Counted from the first letter of the stretch, positions 16,990 to 26,412 are shown. The stretch is 64,000 bases of DNA from Frigoribacterium sp. Leaf415 (GCF_001424645.1 NZ_LMQR01000001.1:177300-241299); one strand, 5' to 3'. Notes: generated from the sequence alone by a model not told the origin. Numbers and translations: made by a program.

Positions 16990-17964
16990 ATGAGCACCGT
17001 CGCCGTCACCGTCCTGCCCGCCGCCTCCGCCACCGCCGACTCCGAGGGGTCGTCGGGCGACGCCTGGGGCGTCGAACCAGCGAAGCGGGCGGTGGACGCG
17101 ACCGGCGCCCGCCTGGTCGAGCTCGGCGACGAGACCGAGATGATCGTCCTCGGCGGCCGCGTCGACCAGGCCGAGCTGCGATCCGCGATCGAGCAGCATG
17201 CCGGCGTCCGCATCGTGCAGCTGCCGAGCGCCGGCGTCGACGCCTACGTCGAGACCATGCAGGCCACCGCCCGCGACGGCCTCACCTTCACCAGCGCCAA
17301 GGGCGCCTACAGCGCACCCGTGGCCGAGCACGCCCTCGCGCTGACGCTGGCGACCCTGCGCTCCCTGCAGATCAGGGCCCGCGCCTCCTCGTGGGAACGC
17401 GAGCAGCGCGGCATCTCGCTGAACGGGGCGACCGTCACCATCGTCGGGGCCGGCGGCATCGGCACCGAGCTGCTGCGCCTGCTGCGGCCGTTCGACGTCG
17501 AGGTGACGATGGTGCGCCGCACCGACGAGGACGTCCCGGGCGCCGCCCGGACGATCACGGTCGACCGCCTGGCCGAGGTGCTGCCGACCAGCGACGTCGT
17601 CGTGGTCGCCGCGGCACTCACCGGCGGCACCCGCAGCCTGCTCGGCGCCGACGAGTTCGCCGCCATGAAGGACACGGCCGTGCTCGTCAACATCGCCCGC
17701 GGGCCGCTCGTCGACACCGACGCGCTCGTCACGGCGCTCGCCGAGGGGCGGATCGGGGCGGCGGGCCTCGACGTCGTCGACCCCGAGCCGCTGCCCGACG
17801 GCCACCCGCTGTGGACCGAGCCCCGCGCCCTGATCACCCCGCACCAGGCCAACACGAACGCGATGACCGAGCCGCTGTTCCAGGCCCGGGTCGAGGCGAA
17901 CATCCGGGCGCTCGCCGAGGGCGGCGACCCCGAGGGCGTCGTCGACGTCGAGCAGGGCTACTGA
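16990..17964 (+). CDS. D-isomer-specific 2-hydroxyacid dehydrogenase
   Basis: The 324-residue protein has the NAD-binding domain with ATVTIVGAGGIGTELLRLL and the family signatures DVVVVAAALTGGTRSLLG, VNIARGPLVDTDAL, the acidic GLDVVDPEPLP and ITPHQANT, whose His completes the Arg/Glu/His catalytic set. It should reduce a 2-keto acid to a D-2-hydroxyacid or run the reverse. Substrate is unknown. CCCGCGCCTCCT at 17378-17389 lies in-frame as ARASS, in the hinge before the nucleotide-binding domain. Confidence 0.9.
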   Translation: MSTVAVTVLPAASATADSEGSSGDAWGVEPAKRAVDATGARLVELGDETEMIVLGGRVDQAELRSAIEQHAGVRIVQLPSAGVDAYVETMQATARDGLTFTSAKGAYSAPVAEHALALTLATLRSLQIRARASSWEREQRGISLNGATVTIVGAGGIGTELLRLLRPFDVEVTMVRRTDEDVPGAARTITVDRLAEVLPTSDVVVVAAALTGGTRSLLGADEFAAMKDTAVLVNIARGPLVDTDALVTALAEGRIGAAGLDVVDPEPLPDGHPLWTEPRALITPHQANTNAMTEPLFQARVEANIRALAEGGDPEGVVDVEQGY

Positions 17965-18056
17965 TCGTCCACCTGGGAACGAACCCACCCCCGACGCGTT
18001 AGACCTGGGTAGTCGCCGCGCCGACCCGACGCGACGTTCGCGAAAGGAACCCCCGC

Positions 18057-19004
18057 ATGCCCCTCATCGGTACATCCGACCTCGACGTCTTCCCCCTCGC
18101 CCTCGGCGGCAACACCTTCGGCTGGACCAGCGACGAGGCCGAGTCGCACTCGGTGCTCGACGCCTTCGTCGCCGGCGGCGGCAACTTCGTCGACACGGCC
18201 GACGTGTACTCGGCCTGGGCCGACGGCAACTCGGGCGGCGAGTCCGAGACGGTCATCGGCACCTGGCTCGCCCAGGGCGGTGCCTCGCGTCGTGACCAGG
18301 TCGTCCTCGGCACGAAGGTCAGCCAGCACCCCGAGTTCCCCGGGCTCGGTGCCGCCAACGTCGCGGCCGCCGCCGACGCCTCGCTCACCCGCCTGCAGAC
18401 CGACCACATCGACCTGTACTGGGCGCACTTCGACACCGGCGACGACCTCGCCGAGACCCTCGGCGCCTTCGACGCGCTGCAGAAGGCCGGCAAGGTGCGG
18501 CACGTCGGCATCTCGAACTTCTCGCCCGAGCGCATCGCCGAGTGGGTGGAGATCGCCCGTCGCGAGGGCTTCGCGGCCCCGGTCGCCCTGCAGCCGCACT
18601 ACAACCTCGTGACCCGGAAGGCCTACGAGCGCGACCTGGCTCCGCTCGCCGCCCTGAACCAGCTCGGCGTCACGCCGTACTTCTCGCTCGCCGCGGGGTT
18701 CCTGACCGGCAAGTACCAGACCCGCGACGACATCGCCGGGGCGCGCAGCGGCAACATCGAGGGCTACTTCAGCGACGAGGGGCTCGAGGTCGTGGCCGCC
18801 CTGCGCGACATCGCGAGCGCCCACCAGGTCGAGATCGCCACGATCGCCCTCGCCTGGCTGCAGGCCCAGCCCCGCGTCGTCGCCCCCATCGCCAGCGCCC
18901 GCACCCTCGAGCAGCTGCCCGCGCTGCTGGCCAGCGCGAGCGTGGCCCTCAGCGCCGACGAGCTCGCCGCCCTCGAGACCGTCTCGGCCCGGGTGGCCGA
19001 GTAA
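18057..19004 (+). CDS. aldo/keto reductase
   Basis: The 315-residue TIM-barrel enzyme shows the AKR features: FVDTADVYSAW with catalytic Asp and Tyr, VLGTKVSQH with the Lys, DHIDLYWAHFDT with the His, and the NADPH-binding end ARTLEQLPALLASASVALSA. It belongs to the broad YhdN/Kv-beta-like branch. It should reduce aldehydes or ketones with NADPH. GAAAGGAA lies just before the ATG. The next gene starts five bases after its stop. Confidence 0.9.
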   Translation: MPLIGTSDLDVFPLALGGNTFGWTSDEAESHSVLDAFVAGGGNFVDTADVYSAWADGNSGGESETVIGTWLAQGGASRRDQVVLGTKVSQHPEFPGLGAANVAAAADASLTRLQTDHIDLYWAHFDTGDDLAETLGAFDALQKAGKVRHVGISNFSPERIAEWVEIARREGFAAPVALQPHYNLVTRKAYERDLAPLAALNQLGVTPYFSLAAGFLTGKYQTRDDIAGARSGNIEGYFSDEGLEVVAALRDIASAHQVEIATIALAWLQAQPRVVAPIASARTLEQLPALLASASVALSADELAALETVSARVAE

Positions 19005-19009
19005 CGACG

Positions 19010-19645
19010 ATGAGCAGCGCGACCCCCGACCAGCGGTTCCACGGACGCATCGCCGGCTTCGGCACCGAGTCCGGCACGCGCGTCGTCGTCGGGCTGTGGA
19101 ACCGTTCGCCGCTCGGCCGCTTCGTCGACGTGATGGTCGAGGACGCCGACGGTCACCGCACCTTGCTGGCACCGTCGCAGGCCGTCGCCGACTACGTCTC
19201 GTCGACCTACACGTTCGACGAGGTGCGGGTGCAGCCGGTCTCGTGGCGCGGCGTCGACCGGACGCTGCGGGTCTCGGCAGGCCCGGACGACGCGGGCGGC
19301 GACGTGCTCGACCTGTCGCTCGAGATCGGGCCCGTGTCACCGCTCGGGTGGCTGCTGCGGCTCGTGCCCCGGGCGTTCGCGACCCGGCCCGGGTGGCTCA
19401 CGCTGATCGACCCGGTCGCCCGTCTGATCGTGCGGGGTGCCCGCACGGCGGGCACGGCCGGTGGCGGCCGTCGCGAGTACTACGGCGTGACGCTGGCCCG
19501 CCGCATCGTCGCGGTCGACGCCCGTCTCGACGGCCGCGCACTCGGAGCACTGGCTCCGCTCGACCCGCCGGTGCGGTTCGGCTTCGGCTCGGCGCCCGCC
19601 GACCCCAGCCTCGTCGACGTGACGACCACGATCCGCGAGCGCTGA
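19010..19645 (+). CDS. conserved-looking hypothetical protein
   Basis: The 211-residue protein has no domain I recognise. It alternates short beta-like segments (FHGRIAGFGTESGTRVVVGLW, FVDVMVEDADGHRTLLAPS, VVDARLDGRALGAL) and has no membrane helix or signal peptide. The spacing suggests a compact beta-rich cytoplasmic protein. It starts five bases after the aldo/keto reductase stop and is probably translated from the same message, so a linked metabolic role is possible but unproven. Confidence 0.7.
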   Translation: MSSATPDQRFHGRIAGFGTESGTRVVVGLWNRSPLGRFVDVMVEDADGHRTLLAPSQAVADYVSSTYTFDEVRVQPVSWRGVDRTLRVSAGPDDAGGDVLDLSLEIGPVSPLGWLLRLVPRAFATRPGWLTLIDPVARLIVRGARTAGTAGGGRREYYGVTLARRIVAVDARLDGRALGALAPLDPPVRFGFGSAPADPSLVDVTTTIRER

Positions 19646-19650
19646 CCCGC

Positions 19651-19731
19651 CGCACCGCACCGCACCGCACCGCACTGCACCGCGTTCCGTGCACCGCACC
19701 TCGTCTCGTCGCGGTGTCGTGCACGAAACGC
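19651..19731. terminator. CGCAC pentamer array and inverted repeat after 19645
   Basis: A five-base array (CGCAC/TGCAC units) runs 19651-19683. It is followed by an inverted repeat with arms 19682-19694 and 19719-19731 matching at 12 of 13 positions around a 24-base loop. The position directly after a stop codon suggests transcription termination. Confidence 0.5.
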
Positions 19732-19823
19732 GGTGCTGTGCGGTGCCGCCCGGACCTTCCCGCAGTGCAACACGGCGTCACCGCCCGGTGGACGAGGAGG
19801 CGCGGTGCGGCACAGTAGGACGC

Positions 19824-21269
19824 GTGAGCACCGCAGACACCCCCGCGCCCGTCCCGTCCGCCACCGTCCCGTCCGCCACCGTCGACGCCGGGACCCCCGC
19901 CCCGAAGAAGAAACTGATCCTCAACCTCTTCGAGATGAACTGCGTCGGGCACATCACGCACGGTCTCTGGCGGCTGCCGCACAACCACCGCAGCGAGTAC
20001 AAGGACCTGGCGTACTGGCTCGAGCTGGCCCGCCTGGCCGAGCGCGGTGGCTTCGACGCGATCTTCATCGCCGACGTGCTGGGTGCCTACGACGTGTTCG
20101 GCGACAGCCCGGCGCCGGCCCTGCTCGAGGGCATCCAGGCGCCGAACAACGACCCGATGATGGTCGTGCCGGCGATGGCCGCGGTGACCGAGCACCTCGG
20201 TTTCGGCATCACGTTCTCGACCAGCTACGAGCCGCCGTTCGCGTTCGCGCGCCGCATGTCGACCCTCGACCACCTCACGAAGGGGCGCGTCGGCTGGAAC
20301 GTCGTCACGTCGTACCTGCCGAACGCCGCGCGCAACTTCGGCCTCGACGCCGAGATCCCCAAGGCCGAGCGCTACGCCCGCGCCGCCGAGTACCTCGACG
20401 TGCTCTACAAGCTGTGGGAGGGCTCGTGGGAGGACGACGCCGTCGTCGCCGACCCCACCGCCGACGGACTCGAGCCCGGTTCGGGCGTCTACACCGACCC
20501 CGCGAAGGTGCACGCGATCGACCACGTCGGCGAGCACTTCCGGGTCGCCGGTCCGCACCTGAGCGAGCCGTCTCCGCAGCGCACGCCCGTGCTCTTCCTG
20601 GCCACCGCGTCGCCGAAGGGCGTCGAGCAGGCGGCCCGCAACGCCGAGGTCGTCTTCACCGGCGGTCCCGCCGTCAAGGCGGTCGGCGCCGCCACACGCG
20701 AGGCGGCCGTCGCGGCCGGGCGCTCCGCCGACGACGTGTCGTTCATCGTGCAGGCCGGCGTCATCACGGGCGAGACCGACGAGGTCGTCGCCGAGAAACT
20801 CGCGCTCTACCGCTCGTTCGCCAGCGAGCAGGGCAAGCTGATCCACCGCAGCATCCCGTTCGACGCCCCGTCCCACCCCCGCGACCGCACCGTGCGCGAG
20901 GCGCTCGAGGCCGAGGGACGGCTCGACCACCCGGGAGCCGCCGCACTGCCGCTCGACATCACGGTGGGCCAGCTGATCGACTCGGTCGACGAGGCCTGGG
21001 GCGGCACGTTCTTCGTCGCCGGCACCCCGACGGTCGTGGCGGACGCCGTCGAGCGCTGGCTCGACGACGAGGGAATCGACGGCATCAACCTGCGCCAGTA
21101 CCACTCGTTCGACACGCTGACCGACTTCGTCGAGCTGATCGTGCCCGAGCTGCGTCGCCGCGGTCGACTGCGCGAGGCGTACGTGCCCGGCGAGACGCTG
21201 CGCGAGCGGCTGACCGGCGGTGGGCCCCGGCTGCCCGAGACACACCCGGCGGCGGCCTACCGCCGCTGA
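19824..21269 (+). CDS. flavin-dependent monooxygenase, NtaA/SnaA/DszA type
   Basis: The 481-residue protein is a bacterial-luciferase-like monooxygenase of the NtaA/SnaA/SoxA family. It shows LILNLFEMNCVGHITHGLWR, the flavin-barrel phrase FARRMSTLDHLTKGRVGWNVVTS with NAARNFG, and the late FFVAGTPTVVADAVERW. It uses FMNH2 from a separate reductase to oxidise an organosulfur, nitrilotriacetate-like or similar compound. GTG at 19824 is taken as start because the barrel begins soon after. A disordered Pro/Thr/Ala stretch of about 25 residues precedes the barrel. Confidence 0.88.
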   Translation: MSTADTPAPVPSATVPSATVDAGTPAPKKKLILNLFEMNCVGHITHGLWRLPHNHRSEYKDLAYWLELARLAERGGFDAIFIADVLGAYDVFGDSPAPALLEGIQAPNNDPMMVVPAMAAVTEHLGFGITFSTSYEPPFAFARRMSTLDHLTKGRVGWNVVTSYLPNAARNFGLDAEIPKAERYARAAEYLDVLYKLWEGSWEDDAVVADPTADGLEPGSGVYTDPAKVHAIDHVGEHFRVAGPHLSEPSPQRTPVLFLATASPKGVEQAARNAEVVFTGGPAVKAVGAATREAAVAAGRSADDVSFIVQAGVITGETDEVVAEKLALYRSFASEQGKLIHRSIPFDAPSHPRDRTVREALEAEGRLDHPGAAALPLDITVGQLIDSVDEAWGGTFFVAGTPTVVADAVERWLDDEGIDGINLRQYHSFDTLTDFVELIVPELRRRGRLREAYVPGETLRERLTGGGPRLPETHPAAAYRR

Positions 21270-21351
21270 GCCCGGGAGGCGCGGCGCGGCCCGAAGCGCC
21301 GCTCGCGTCCTTCCGGTGGGCGACCTGGCTCAGGTCGTCACACCGACGAGG

Positions 21352-21831
21352 TCAGTGAGCGGCGGGGCTGCGGTACCGCGCCGGCACCGGTGGGACGCGG
21401 AGCCACGTGGTCCGGCTGACGCCCCGGCCGTCCGACCACTCGACGAAGACGGTGCCGAGGGCGACCACCGCGTCGAGCTCGACGGGGGTCGCGATGCCGA
21501 GCGGGGCTCCGGGGCGCAGCTTGTCGCGACCACGGACGGGCCCGCCGGGCAGGTCGACGAGCACGTCGCGCGCGGGGCGTCCGACCGTGCGGAGGACGAG
21601 GCAGGTGCCGAGGGGCAGCGTGGGGTCGCTGCCGTCGTTCGGCAGGTCGAGCCAGGACAGCACGAAGGTGGCGGGTCGACGCAGGCGCGTGGTGCGTTCG
21701 CGGCGGAGGCGCGCCGGGCGGGTCGACGTCGCCGGGGCGGCCCCGACGGTCGTGGTGGGGTCGAGAGTGGTCGCGGCGTCCGACGGGTCGGTCGGGCCCG
21801 GGCGTCCGGTGTCGGGCTCTGCGGTGTCCAT
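21352..21831 (-). CDS. hypothetical cytoplasmic protein
   Basis: The 159-residue protein begins with about 60 disordered residues rich in Thr, Pro and Asp. A beta-rich region follows (FVLSWLDLPNDGSDPTLPLG, LVLRTVGRPARDVLVDLPG, VVALGTVFVEWSDG). I recognise no family. The ATG at 21831 is preferred over farther upstream codons because the extra upstream residues are low-complexity and AGGGG lies upstream. It is convergent with the monooxygenase gene. Confidence 0.55.
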   Translation of the reverse strand: MDTAEPDTGRPGPTDPSDAATTLDPTTTVGAAPATSTRPARLRRERTTRLRRPATFVLSWLDLPNDGSDPTLPLGTCLVLRTVGRPARDVLVDLPGGPVRGRDKLRPGAPLGIATPVELDAVVALGTVFVEWSDGRGVSRTTWLRVPPVPARYRSPAAH

Positions 21832-21954
21832 CGTGTTCTGTTCCCCTGAAGTCGTGGTGTCGTGCGTGGTCGTGTCGTCGTCGACGTGACTCTCGAACGG
21901 CTCCGTCCAGCGAACCGCACCCCGGCCCGGGGGACAACAGGGCACGGCCACCCA

Positions 21955-22050
21955 GTACGGGGGTGGGGCGGTCCCCAGTCCGGGGGACGCGGATCGGGGG
22001 ACACGCGCGGGGGGACGCGGACCGGGGGACACCGGCCCGGGGCCCCGCGT
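21955..22050. repeat. GGGGGAC direct repeats in divergent promoter
   Basis: At least four GGGGGAC words occur at roughly 16-base intervals from about 21980 to 22032, preceded by CCCCAGTCCGGGGG and a related GTACGGGGGTGG. They lie between the divergent genes at 21831 and 22071 and could be a cooperative regulator array. Confidence 0.4.
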
Positions 22051-22070
22051 CGTCTGGCTAGGCTCGGACG

Positions 22071-23132
22071 GTGACCACCGCCTCCTCGTCGTCCGCCCCG
22101 TCCGCCGCCGCGAGGCCGTTGCGCCGACTCGGCTTCCTCACCATCGGCGCCTTCGAGGGCGACGATCCGACCGTGGGCCTCGAGCAGGGGCTCGAGCTGT
22201 TCGAGCGGGCCGAGGCGCTGGGGCTCGACGGCGGCTGGACCCGCACGCGGCACCTCCAGTTCGGCATCTCGTCGCCCGTCGCGTTCCTCTCGGCCGCGGC
22301 GCAGCGCACCTCGCGCCTGACCCTCGGCACGGCCGTGATGCCGCTCGGCTGGGAGAACCCGTTCCGGCTCGCCGAGGACTGGGGCACGGTCGACGTGCTC
22401 TCGCGCGGCCGACTGCAGCTCGGCGTCAGCGTCGGCGAACCCCGCGGCTACGACGAGATCGCCCCGCACCTCTACGGCGACGCCGCCGACCACCAGGACT
22501 TCTCGTACGGCCGGGTCGAGAAGTTCCTCTCGCTCGTGCGGGGCGAGCAGGTCAGCGCGTTCGAGGGCACCGAGGGCATAGAGGTCTACACCGGGCGGGT
22601 GCAGCCGCAGAGCCCCGGTCTCGCCGACCGCGTCTGGTACGGCGCGGGCAGCCCGCGGTCGGCCGAGTGGGCCGGCCGGGAGGGCCTCGGCATGCTGATC
22701 AGCAACGTCAGCTTCGCCGGTGGGCCCGGGCCGATCGAGCCCACGCGCTTCGCCGCGTCGCAGCTCGAGCAGATCCGCGCCTTCCGCGCGGTCCACCCCT
22801 CGGGTCAGGAGGCGCGGGTCGCCAAGGGCGCGGTCGTCCTGCCCACCGACACGGCCACCGCCGAGCAGCGTGCGGCGTACGAGGCCTACGCGTCCTCCCG
22901 TCGCGACCGCACCACCGTGGCCCACGGTCCCCGAGGCATGATGTTCGACCGCGACCTGGTCGGCCCGTCCGAGTGGATCGCCGAGCAGCTCCACGAGAAC
23001 GCCGCGATGCGCGAGGTCGACGACCTCATCGTCGAGCTGCCGTTCGACTTCGGCCTCGCCGAGTACACGCAGGTGCTGACCGACGCCGCCGAGCGCCTCG
23101 GCCCCCTGCTCGGCTGGCAGGCCAGCGTCTGA
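22071..23132 (+). CDS. luciferase-like flavin-dependent oxidoreductase
   Basis: The 353-residue protein has the luciferase-like TIM barrel: LGFLTIGAFEGDDPTVGLEQGLELFERAEALGLDG, then TSRLTLGTAVMPLGWENPFRLAEDWGTVDVLSRGRLQLGV, then WYGAGSPRSAEWAGREGLGML. It should use reduced flavin to oxidise an unknown substrate. GTG at 22071 lies six bases after TAGGCT, so the message is probably leaderless. CAGGAGGCGCGGGTC at 22806-22820 encodes GQEARV in a loop. Confidence 0.87.
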   Translation: MTTASSSSAPSAAARPLRRLGFLTIGAFEGDDPTVGLEQGLELFERAEALGLDGGWTRTRHLQFGISSPVAFLSAAAQRTSRLTLGTAVMPLGWENPFRLAEDWGTVDVLSRGRLQLGVSVGEPRGYDEIAPHLYGDAADHQDFSYGRVEKFLSLVRGEQVSAFEGTEGIEVYTGRVQPQSPGLADRVWYGAGSPRSAEWAGREGLGMLISNVSFAGGPGPIEPTRFAASQLEQIRAFRAVHPSGQEARVAKGAVVLPTDTATAEQRAAYEAYASSRRDRTTVAHGPRGMMFDRDLVGPSEWIAEQLHENAAMREVDDLIVELPFDFGLAEYTQVLTDAAERLGPLLGWQASV

Positions 23133-23204
23133 GCCGAGACAGCACGACCCGCCGCTCACCTCCTTCGCCGAGCGGCATGTCGTGACATCTCGCGCGGGCG
23201 AGCC

Positions 23205-23244
23205 GAGTGAGCGCTCACTCACCGTCAGGCCGCTCGCCTAGACT
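23205..23244 (+). promoter_or_regulatory. LacI-type operator and promoter of the alditol oxidase operon
   Basis: GAGTGAGCGCTCACTC (23205-23220) is a perfect 16-bp palindrome sharing TGAGCGCTCA with the sites at 26052 and 31651. TAGACT (23239-23244) is the probable -10, so the operator lies at about the -35 position. Confidence 0.7.
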
Positions 23245-23275
23245 CGACGCAGCACCCCGAGCCGAAGGAGTCTCC

Positions 23276-24532
23276 ATGCAGAACTGGGCCGCCAACGTCG
23301 AGTACTCGACGACCGACCTGCGTCGCCCCACGAGCCTCGACGAGCTGCGTGACGTCGTCACCGGCAGCCGTCGCGTCAAGGCCCTGGGCTCGCGCCACTC
23401 GTTCAACCGCGTCGCCGACACCGACGGCACCCTCGTCTCGCTCGACGCACTCGACACCCCCGTCGAGATCGACTCGGCCGCCGGCACGGTCCGCGTCGGC
23501 GCGGGCACGACGCACGCCGCCCTCGCGGCCGAGCTGCAGCGTCACGGCCTCGCCCTGCACAACCTCGCCTCGCTGCCGCACATCTCGGTCGCCGGTGCGG
23601 TCCAGACCGGCACGCACGGCTCCGGCGTGGGCAACCCCGCCCTGTCGGCGGGCGTCCGTGCCGTCGAGCTCGTGCGCGCCGACGGCAGCCTCGAGACCGT
23701 CCGCCGCGGTGACGACGCGTTCGGCGCCTCCGTCGTCTCGCTCGGCGCCGTGGGCGTCGTCACGACCCTCGAGCTCGACACCGTGCCGACCTTCGACGTC
23801 GAGCAGACCATCCACGAGCACCTGCCCTGGGCGGCCGCGCTCGAGCACCTCGACGCCGTGCTCGCCGGTGCCTACAGCCTGAGCTTCTTCACGCGGTACG
23901 ACGGCGACGGGGTGGACCAGGTCTGGTCGAAGCACCGGGTCGGCGACGAGGTCGGTCTCGACCTCCGCGACCTCGGTGCGGTGCGGGCCGACGCCACCAC
24001 GCACATGATCCCCGGGGCCGAGACCGCGGCCGTGACGCAGCAGGGCGGTGTGGCGGGCCCCTGGCTCGAGCGCCTGCCGCACTTCCGGTTCGACTTCACG
24101 CCGAGCGCCGGCGAAGAGATCCAGAGCGAGTTCCTGATCCCCGCCGAGCACGCCGCGGCCGCGATCGAGGGGCTGCGGGGCATCGCGCACACCTTCGCCG
24201 ACGTGCTGATGGTCAGCGAGATCCGCACGATCGCCCCCGACGACGCCTGGATCAGCCCGAGCGGTGGACGTCAGAGCGTGGCCTTCCACTTCACCTGGCA
24301 CCGCCGTCCCGACGAGGTGCTCGCCGTCCTGCCCGAGATCGAGCGGGTGCTCGGCGCGTTCGACGCCCGCCCACACTGGGGCAAGGTGTCGACCGCCACG
24401 CACGCCGAGCTGCGCCGGGTGTTCCCGCGTCTCGGCGATTTCGCCGCCCACGTCGAGTCGGTCGACCCCGAGGGTCGCTTCCGCAACCCGTTCCTGTCCG
24501 CATCCGTCCTCGGAGAGCCCGCGCATGTCTGA
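23276..24532 (+). CDS. alditol oxidase (FAD-dependent)
   Basis: The 418-residue enzyme closely follows Streptomyces AldO in layout. VKALGSRHSFN holds the histidine (His41) that links FAD covalently, ASLPHISVAGAVQTGTHGSGVGNPAL is the FAD pyrophosphate region, and RPHWGKVSTATHAELRRVFPRLGDF is the C-terminal signature. AldO oxidises terminal hydroxyls of alditols such as xylitol and sorbitol, producing aldoses and hydrogen peroxide. GAAGGAG precedes the ATG. It overlaps the aldose epimerase gene by eight bases, and the LacI-type palindrome upstream links it to the arabinose genes. Confidence 0.92.
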   Translation: MQNWAANVEYSTTDLRRPTSLDELRDVVTGSRRVKALGSRHSFNRVADTDGTLVSLDALDTPVEIDSAAGTVRVGAGTTHAALAAELQRHGLALHNLASLPHISVAGAVQTGTHGSGVGNPALSAGVRAVELVRADGSLETVRRGDDAFGASVVSLGAVGVVTTLELDTVPTFDVEQTIHEHLPWAAALEHLDAVLAGAYSLSFFTRYDGDGVDQVWSKHRVGDEVGLDLRDLGAVRADATTHMIPGAETAAVTQQGGVAGPWLERLPHFRFDFTPSAGEEIQSEFLIPAEHAAAAIEGLRGIAHTFADVLMVSEIRTIAPDDAWISPSGGRQSVAFHFTWHRRPDEVLAVLPEIERVLGAFDARPHWGKVSTATHAELRRVFPRLGDFAAHVESVDPEGRFRNPFLSASVLGEPAHV

Positions 24533-25580
24533 GCCCACCCCCGTCGCCTCCGTGCCGCCGCCCGGCACCACGCCCCCCGTCGTCGAGCCCGCGCCGGGTG
24601 CGCCGCCGACCGCGAGGCTCGTCACGTCGCCGGTGCCGGTCTCGGGTGCGCAGGTCGTCCTCGAGCGTGATGGCTACCGGGCCGAGATCGCCGGTGTCGG
24701 CGCCACGCTGCGCACCCTCACGTTCGAGGGCCGCGACCTGGTCGTGCCGTTCGCCGCCGACGAGGTGCGGCCCGGCTTCCGCGGGGCCCTGCTCGCCCCG
24801 TGGCCCAACCGCGTGACCGACGGGCGCTACGAGCGCGACGGGGTCGAGCACCAGCTGCCGCTCAACGAGGTCGAACGCGGGCACGCCCTGCACGGCCTGG
24901 CGCACTGGGCCGACTGGACGATCGACCAGGCCCAGGCCGCACGGGCCTCGGCCTCGTTCGTGCTCGTGCCGAGCGACGGCTACCCGTGGCGACTGGCGCT
25001 CTCGGTCGTCTACGAGCTGGGCGAGGACGGGCTCACCACGACCGTCACGGCCCGCAACGCGGGCACGGGCGTCGCCCCCTACGGCACCGCACCCCACCCC
25101 TACCTCGTCGCCGGCGAGGGCCGCGTCGACGACTGGTCGTTCACGCTGCCCGCCGCGAGCTACCTCGAAGTGACCGACGACCGACTCGTGCCCGTCGGCA
25201 CGCGGCCGGTCGGCGACCGCGACGGCTTCGACTTCCGCGACGGGCACGCGATCGGCGACCTCTTCGTCGACCACGCCTTCACCGACCTCGCGTTCGCCGC
25301 GGTCGACGGCGTCGACGGCGCGGGCGGCCCCGGTCAGGAGGCGCGGGTCACCGCCACGGTCACCGCGCGCGACGGCCACGGCGTCACCATGTCGTGGGGT
25401 CGCGAGCTGCCCTGGGTGCAGGTGCACACCGCCGACCGCCCCGAGCCCGAGAACGACCGGGTCGGCCTGGCCGTCGAGCCGATGACCTGCCCGCCGGACG
25501 CGTTCAACTCGGGCGACGACCTCGTGCTGCTCGCCCCGGGCGAGGCCCACACGGCGAGCTGGACGATCACGGCCTTCTAG
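24525..25580 (+). CDS. aldose 1-epimerase family protein
   Basis: The 351-residue protein has about 45 disordered N-terminal residues and then the galactose-mutarotase-like beta sandwich: GALLAPWPNRVTDGRYERDG, ERGHALHGLAHWADW with a likely catalytic His, YGTAPHPYLV with the second His, and the late VQVHTADRPEPENDRVGLAVEPMTCPPDAFNS containing the catalytic Glu. It interconverts alpha and beta anomers of aldoses, which fits the aldose product of the preceding alditol oxidase. CAGGAGGCGCGGGTC at 25335-25349 encodes GQEARV in a loop. Confidence 0.9.
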   Translation: MSEPTPVASVPPPGTTPPVVEPAPGAPPTARLVTSPVPVSGAQVVLERDGYRAEIAGVGATLRTLTFEGRDLVVPFAADEVRPGFRGALLAPWPNRVTDGRYERDGVEHQLPLNEVERGHALHGLAHWADWTIDQAQAARASASFVLVPSDGYPWRLALSVVYELGEDGLTTTVTARNAGTGVAPYGTAPHPYLVAGEGRVDDWSFTLPAASYLEVTDDRLVPVGTRPVGDRDGFDFRDGHAIGDLFVDHAFTDLAFAAVDGVDGAGGPGQEARVTATVTARDGHGVTMSWGRELPWVQVHTADRPEPENDRVGLAVEPMTCPPDAFNSGDDLVLLAPGEAHTASWTITAF

Positions 25581-25597
25581 GACGCGGTGCGGACGGC

Positions 25598-25915
25598 TCA
25601 GGCCACGCCGGCCTCGGCCCCGAGGGGCTCGGTCTGCCAGGTCATGGCCGAGACCGTGCCGGGCAGGCAGCGCTCGAGGGCGGCCTCGAGAGCACGACGC
25701 GTGCGGCGTGCGGTCAGCTCGTCCCGCACGACGACGTCGAACCGCAACGCCTCGGGCAGTTCGGTCAGCAGCACCGTCCCGGCATCGGCGAGCTGCACGA
25801 GGTACTGGCCCACCTCGACCCGCGCCGCCCGGTGCTCGGCCAGGAGGCGACGCGACAACCAGAACAGGCCGGCGGCGTCGTGAGCCGTGTGGACGGTCGC
25901 GGTCGCGGTGATCAT
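25598..25915 (-). CDS. small hypothetical protein
   Basis: The 105-residue protein has a beta/alpha alternation (MITATATVHTAHDAAGLFWLS, YLVQLADAGTVLLTELPEALRFDVVVRDEL, ARRTRRALEAALERCLPG) without membrane segments. I recognise no family. The ATG at 25915 is preferred because the longer frame upstream runs through the promoter of the divergent sugar transporter. No clear ribosome site is visible. Confidence 0.5.
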   Translation of the reverse strand: MITATATVHTAHDAAGLFWLSRRLLAEHRAARVEVGQYLVQLADAGTVLLTELPEALRFDVVVRDELTARRTRRALEAALERCLPGTVSAMTWQTEPLGAEAGVA

Positions 25916-26412
25916 GGCCACACTGTGACGTGACGACCGCTCACGCGCGTGAACGGCGTGTGGCGAACGTGTAAATCCTGCCGCGACACGCCGGACGCGA
26001 CCCGACTTGACAAGCACCTGGACCTCGTTCAGTATTGCCCAGCACCACCCGATGTGAGCGCTCACATTCTCAGGTCAGCGCTCGACCGTCCTCGCGACGG
26101 ACCATCCCGCTCCACTCCGCGACACCCCAGCCACACGTTTCCTGACGAAGAGGTCAACCGTGAACAGCTCCTCCCTCCGCCGCCCGGCCGCTCGACCGGC
26201 CGTCCGTACGTCGCCCGCCCCGCGCCTCCTCGCGGTCGCCCCAGCCTGACGTCCCCCTCAGCCCCGACGGGCAGGCCTCGCGCACCCGTCGGCCCGGCGC
26301 ATCCCCGGCCACCCGAGCCGTCGAGCGCCCGCACCACAGAGATCCCCTCACAGCACCATCACCCGTCATCGACGACGCCGTCGAGATGACACCTGACACG
26401 AATGGAACAACC
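25916..26412. promoter_or_regulatory. promoter and operator region of the arabinose transporter
   Basis: TTGACA at 26007-26012 with CAGTAT 17 bases later (26030-26035) is the best promoter match. ATGTGAGCGCTCACAT (26052-26067) is a perfect palindrome just downstream, where a bound LacI-type repressor would block transcription. The remaining 345-base leader holds no gene I can support and contains an AGGAGGCGCG word in the minus orientation near 26221. Confidence 0.7.
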
